Position numbers and translations under genes: made by a program
Shown: piece by piece, positions 61,480 to 64,000 of the stretch
Layout: every line of letters starts with the position of its first letter
Numbering within the stretch: the first letter of the stretch is position 1
From: Nocardioides eburneiflavus
GTDB lineage: Bacteria; Actinomycetota; Actinomycetes; Propionibacteriales; Nocardioidaceae
Assembly: GCF_004785795.1 (NCBI RefSeq)
Contig: NZ_SRRO01000001.1
Coordinates: 4,650,001-4,714,000, forward strand
Direction: 5' to 3'
Length of the DNA stretch: 64,000 bases
The notes under the pieces: model-generated
Told to the model about the DNA's origin: nothing
The model's input: only the letters and a program-made list of their open reading frames with translations
Databases searched by the model: none

Positions 61480-61867
61480 TCAGTCGAGCGGCTGGTTGAG
61501 GAACCAGCGGTGCCCGAACGGGTCCCGGAACACCGCCACCCGCCCGGCCGGCGGGCTGTCCTCGGGACCGCGGTCGAGGACGACCCCGGCCGCCACCACC
61601 CGCTCGCACAGCGCGTCGACGTCGTCGACCTCGAGGTGCAGCGAGACCGCGGCGCCGCGCGAGGCGTCCGGTGCCGCGACCCCGGCGGACGCGAACTCCG
61701 CGGACATCATCCAACGGCCGCCGCCGACGGCGAGCTCGACGTGGCCGATCCGGCCGTCGTCCGTGACGATCGGGGTCGAGCACGACCTCGGCGCCGAGCA
61801 CGGCGACGTACCAGTCGATCGCAGCCCGCGCGTCGGCGACGCAGAGGTACGGCGTGAGCTCACCCAT
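61480..61867 (-). pseudogene. VOC-family (glyoxalase/bleomycin-resistance) protein with frameshift
   Basis: From ATG 61867 the frame reads GELTPYLCVADARAAIDWYV and AVLGAEVVLDP, then loses homology. One frame over, from about 61772, the expected protein continues: IVTDDGRIGHVELAVGGGRW, LHLEVDDVDALCERVVAAG, DPFGHRWFLNQPLD and stop at 61480. An extra base in the G4 run at 61772-61775 (C4 on the coding strand) explains it. The corrected protein is about 128 residues, normal for a single VOC module. It may be a true mutation or an assembly error. Confidence 0.8.
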
Positions 61868-61875
61868 GCCTCACC

Positions 61876-63300
61876 TCACCAGCAGGGCGGGCGCCTGTCC
61901 ACCCATGCCGCGCCCGCGTCGGCCGCGGCCTGCTCGACCTGGGCGGCCAGCGAGAGCAGCAGCTCCTCCTCGGCCGGCCGCGCGGCGAGCATCACCCCGA
62001 CCGGCAGGCCGTCGTCGGTCCAGTGCAGCGGCAGCGACATCGCGGGCATGCCGGTGACGTTCCAGGCGGACGTCCACGGCGTGAAGGCCTTCTGGTTCGC
62101 GAAGTCGCGGGCCGGATCGGCGTCGTCGCGCAGCTCGCCGACCAGGGCGGGCGGCCGGGCGAGGGTCGGCGTGAGCACGACGTCGTACGGAGCCAGCGCC
62201 GCGAGGGCCGCCGCCGCGTGCTGGCGCAGGCGGCCGATGGCGAGCCCAAAGTCGGGGCCGCTGACCGCGTGACCGATCCCGCCGAGCCAGCGCGTGAGTG
62301 GGCGGAGCCGGTCCTCACGGCCGGGTGGCGCGGGCGAGAGGGCGGTGAGGACGGCCCAGCAGGTCTCGAAGTCGGCGACCGCGTCCGGCGGGATCGGCAC
62401 GGGCACGTCCTCGACGTCGTGGCCCAGCGACTCGAGCAGGTGGGAGGCGTCGTCCCAGGCGGTCACGGACGACGGATGCACGTCGACGTCGGTGATGACC
62501 GGGGTGATGAAGCGGGCGACGCGCAGCCGGCCGGGGTCGCGGTCGCACGCGTCGAGGAAAGGGCCGCTCGGCGCCGGCGCCCAGAACGGGTCGCCCACCC
62601 GCCGCCCGGCGAGGACGTCGAGCAGCGCGGCCGCGTCGCGGACCGTACGGGCGAGGGTGCCGGCGGTCGCGAGGCCGACCGGGTCGCCGTAGCGCGGGGC
62701 GCCGCTGATCCGGCCACGGCTGGGCTTGAGGCCGACGAGACCGCAGCAGGACGCGGGGATCCGGATCGACCCGCCGCCGTCCGAGCCGGGGGCGACCGGG
62801 AGCAGGCCGGCCGCCACGGCCGCGGCCGCTCCGCCGGAGGACCCGCCCGCCGTACGGCTCGGGTCCCACGGCGTCACGGCCGCGGGCGCCACGTCGGGCT
62901 CGGTGTAGCAGGGCGAGCCGAACTCCGGCGTGTTGGTCTTGCCCAGGCTCGGCATCCCCGCGGCCTCGACGGTCAGGACGAGGTCGTCGGAGGCGTCGGG
63001 GACGAAGTCGTCGTACGCCGCCGAGCCGAAGGTGGTGCGCACCCCCGCGGTGGCATGCAGGTCCTTGATGCCGGTCGGGACGCCCCAGAGCGGACCTGCG
63101 TCCGTGGGGCGTCCCGACCCGGCGAGGAGGGAGGTCAGGCGGCGCGCGTGCTCCCGCGCCAGCTCGTGGGTGGTGGTGATGAAGGCACCCACCTCCACCG
63201 AGCCGGCGCGGTCGGCGTAGTGCTCGACGAGCTCGAGCGGCGACACGTCACCGTTGCGCACGGCGTCGCCCTGCTCGAGCGCGGTCAGGTCGTGGAGCAC
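61876..63300 (-). CDS. Amidase (amidase signature family)
   Basis: A 474-residue amidase with the Ser-cisSer-Lys triad: Lys in [11 protein letters not shown], and the Ser/Gly-rich block [19 protein letters not shown] followed by [20 protein letters not shown] containing both serines. A late [20 protein letters not shown] segment is also conserved. Substrates range from simple amides to aryl amides and cannot be predicted. The start is GTG 63300. The gene is 8 bp from the frameshifted VOC gene on the same strand. Confidence 0.9.
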   Translation of the reverse strand: MLHDLTALEQGDAVRNGDVSPLELVEHYADRAGSVEVGAFITTTHELAREHARRLTSLLAGSGRPTDAGPLWGVPTGIKDLHATAGVRTTFGSAAYDDFVPDASDDLVLTVEAAGMPSLGKTNTPEFGSPCYTEPDVAPAAVTPWDPSRTAGGSSGGAAAAVAAGLLPVAPGSDGGGSIRIPASCCGLVGLKPSRGRISGAPRYGDPVGLATAGTLARTVRDAAALLDVLAGRRVGDPFWAPAPSGPFLDACDRDPGRLRVARFITPVITDVDVHPSSVTAWDDASHLLESLGHDVEDVPVPIPPDAVADFETCWAVLTALSPAPPGREDRLRPLTRWLGGIGHAVSGPDFGLAIGRLRQHAAAALAALAPYDVVLTPTLARPPALVGELRDDADPARDFANQKAFTPWTSAWNVTGMPAMSLPLHWTDDGLPVGVMLAARPAEEELLLSLAAQVEQAAADAGAAWVDRRPPCW

Positions 63301-63320
63301 ACGCCGAACCTAGCCGGTGG

Positions 63321-63398
63321 CCTCGGTTTCGACTCGGGCTCGTTCCTCGCCCGGCTCAACCAGCGGTGAGCCGCTGGGCGAGCGTGTCGAGACCGAGG
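63321..63398. repeat. Dispersed REP-like repeat, two diverged copies face to face
   Basis: The left half starts CCTCGGTTTCGACTCGGGCT and ends GGCTCAACCAGCGG. The right half, read on the other strand, starts CCTCGGTCTCGACACGCTCG. Both relate to the repeats at 8668 and 12731. It fills the gap between the amidase start and the end of the FMN reductase gene, ending 6 bp before that gene's stop codon. Confidence 0.65.
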
Positions 63399-63404
63399 TG
63401 GCGA

Positions 63405-63959
63405 TCAGGCCGCGGCCTCGACCTCGTGTGCCACGAGCGCGTCGAGAGCGCCGAGGAAGCGCCGGACGGCGGCCTCGTCCTGCAGGGGGTCACCGTCCAC
63501 GGCGGGCTCGTCGACGACGATGCCCTCGACCACCACGGCGCCGGCGATGGTGGCGGAGTGGCGGGCGTGCTCGTGCGACCACTTGCCGCCGTACGGCGTG
63601 GGCGTGGCGCCGATGGCCGCGAAGGGCTTGCCGACGATGGCGCCCTGGCCGTAGGGACGCGAGAGCCAGTCGATGGCGTTGTTGAGCACGGCCGGCATGG
63701 TGCCGTTGTACTCGGGGGTGACGGCGAGGACGCGGTCGGCGGCGGCGACGGACTCGCGCAGCGCGGTCGCGGCGGCGGGAGCCGTCTCGCCGTCGATCTC
63801 CTCGTTGTAGAACGGGATGGCGTCGATGCCCTCGACGACGTCGACGGTCACGCCGGCCGGGGCGTGGTCGCGCAGGTGCTCGGCGATGCGGCGGTTGAGG
63901 GAGCCGGCGCGGTAGGAACCGAGGAGCACGGCGACGCGGGTCTGCTTGTCAGTGGTCAT
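63405..63959 (-). CDS. NADPH-dependent FMN reductase
   Basis: A 184-residue flavodoxin-like protein. The FMN phosphate loop is LLGSYRAGSLNRRIAEHL near residues 13-30, and the second flavin contact is VTPEYNGTMPAVLNNAIDWL near 80-100, both typical of the NADPH-dependent FMN reductase/azoreductase group. It supplies reduced flavin or reduces quinone-like substrates. The ATG at 63959 is the natural start. The last 41 bp of the window after it hold no gene. Confidence 0.92.
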   Translation of the reverse strand: MTTDKQTRVAVLLGSYRAGSLNRRIAEHLRDHAPAGVTVDVVEGIDAIPFYNEEIDGETAPAAATALRESVAAADRVLAVTPEYNGTMPAVLNNAIDWLSRPYGQGAIVGKPFAAIGATPTPYGGKWSHEHARHSATIAGAVVVEGIVVDEPAVDGDPLQDEAAVRRFLGALDALVAHEVEAAA

Positions 63960-64000
63960 GGAGGTCGAAACGGACCACGGTCCGCTTCTATTCCGGTGCG

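Overview
The window is high-GC, tightly packed chromosomal DNA from an actinobacterium, most likely of the Nocardioides/Nocardioidaceae type. I infer this from gene order and content: recG, a DAK2 protein, rpmB, thiL, an Lrp-domain protein, a DUF3515 lipoprotein, ddl, gpsA, plsC, an F420-pathway guanylyltransferase, a HupB with a long lysine/alanine/proline tail, and leuCD with a divergent IclR regulator. Many genes use GTG or TTG starts and overlap by 4 bp. No database search was possible, so the genus is an inference.

Left core, 1-23.8 kb. This holds the housekeeping block just listed, then an alkylation-repair pair (ogt and an Ada/AlkA fusion), then a CitA/DcuS-type two-component system. 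The two-component system is divergent from a tripartite tricarboxylate transporter operon (tctC-tctB-tctA) that ends in a universal stress protein.

Island, 23,794-46,484 (about 22.7 kb). A 47-bp direct repeat, the 3' part of tRNA-Glu(CTC), brackets a chromosomally integrated element. Its excisionase and tyrosine integrase lie against the intact tRNA at the right end. The left end carries an XRE/nucleotidyltransferase toxin-antitoxin-like pair under what looks like a leaderless promoter. The cargo is a minus-strand polymorphic-toxin operon. It starts with a 2,125-aa exported RHS/YD-repeat protein, followed by its presumed immunity gene and then at least three small modules in which a signal peptide leads into a short variable tip, each apparently followed by its own immunity gene. 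These modules are broken by insertion sequences. Removing one IS256 copy restores a single 236-aa secreted protein exactly in frame. In all the island carries three apparently identical IS3-family copies and a remnant of a fourth, two IS256-family copies and one IS21-family copy, several with readable target duplications.

Right core, 46.5-64 kb. tRNA-Glu and tRNA-Gln are followed in the opposite direction by a CPBP protease, gltX, an FAH-family hydrolase and a PLP decarboxylase. Next come a protein of uncertain function, a sulfotransferase-like protein, and an amine/polyamine catabolic cluster: an APC permease divergent from a glutamine-synthetase-like ligase, a C26 amidotransferase, an aldehyde dehydrogenase, an SDR and a FadR-type regulator. 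The window closes with a pentapeptide-repeat protein, a TetR regulator with a clear tandem operator, a frameshifted VOC protein, an amidase and an NADPH-dependent FMN reductase.

Two points link the regions. The integrase gene runs through the attachment site into the tRNA, so its C-terminus and the tRNA's downstream terminator both change between the integrated and excised states. A REP-like dispersed repeat recurs at several chromosomal gene ends and forms the leuC stop codon.
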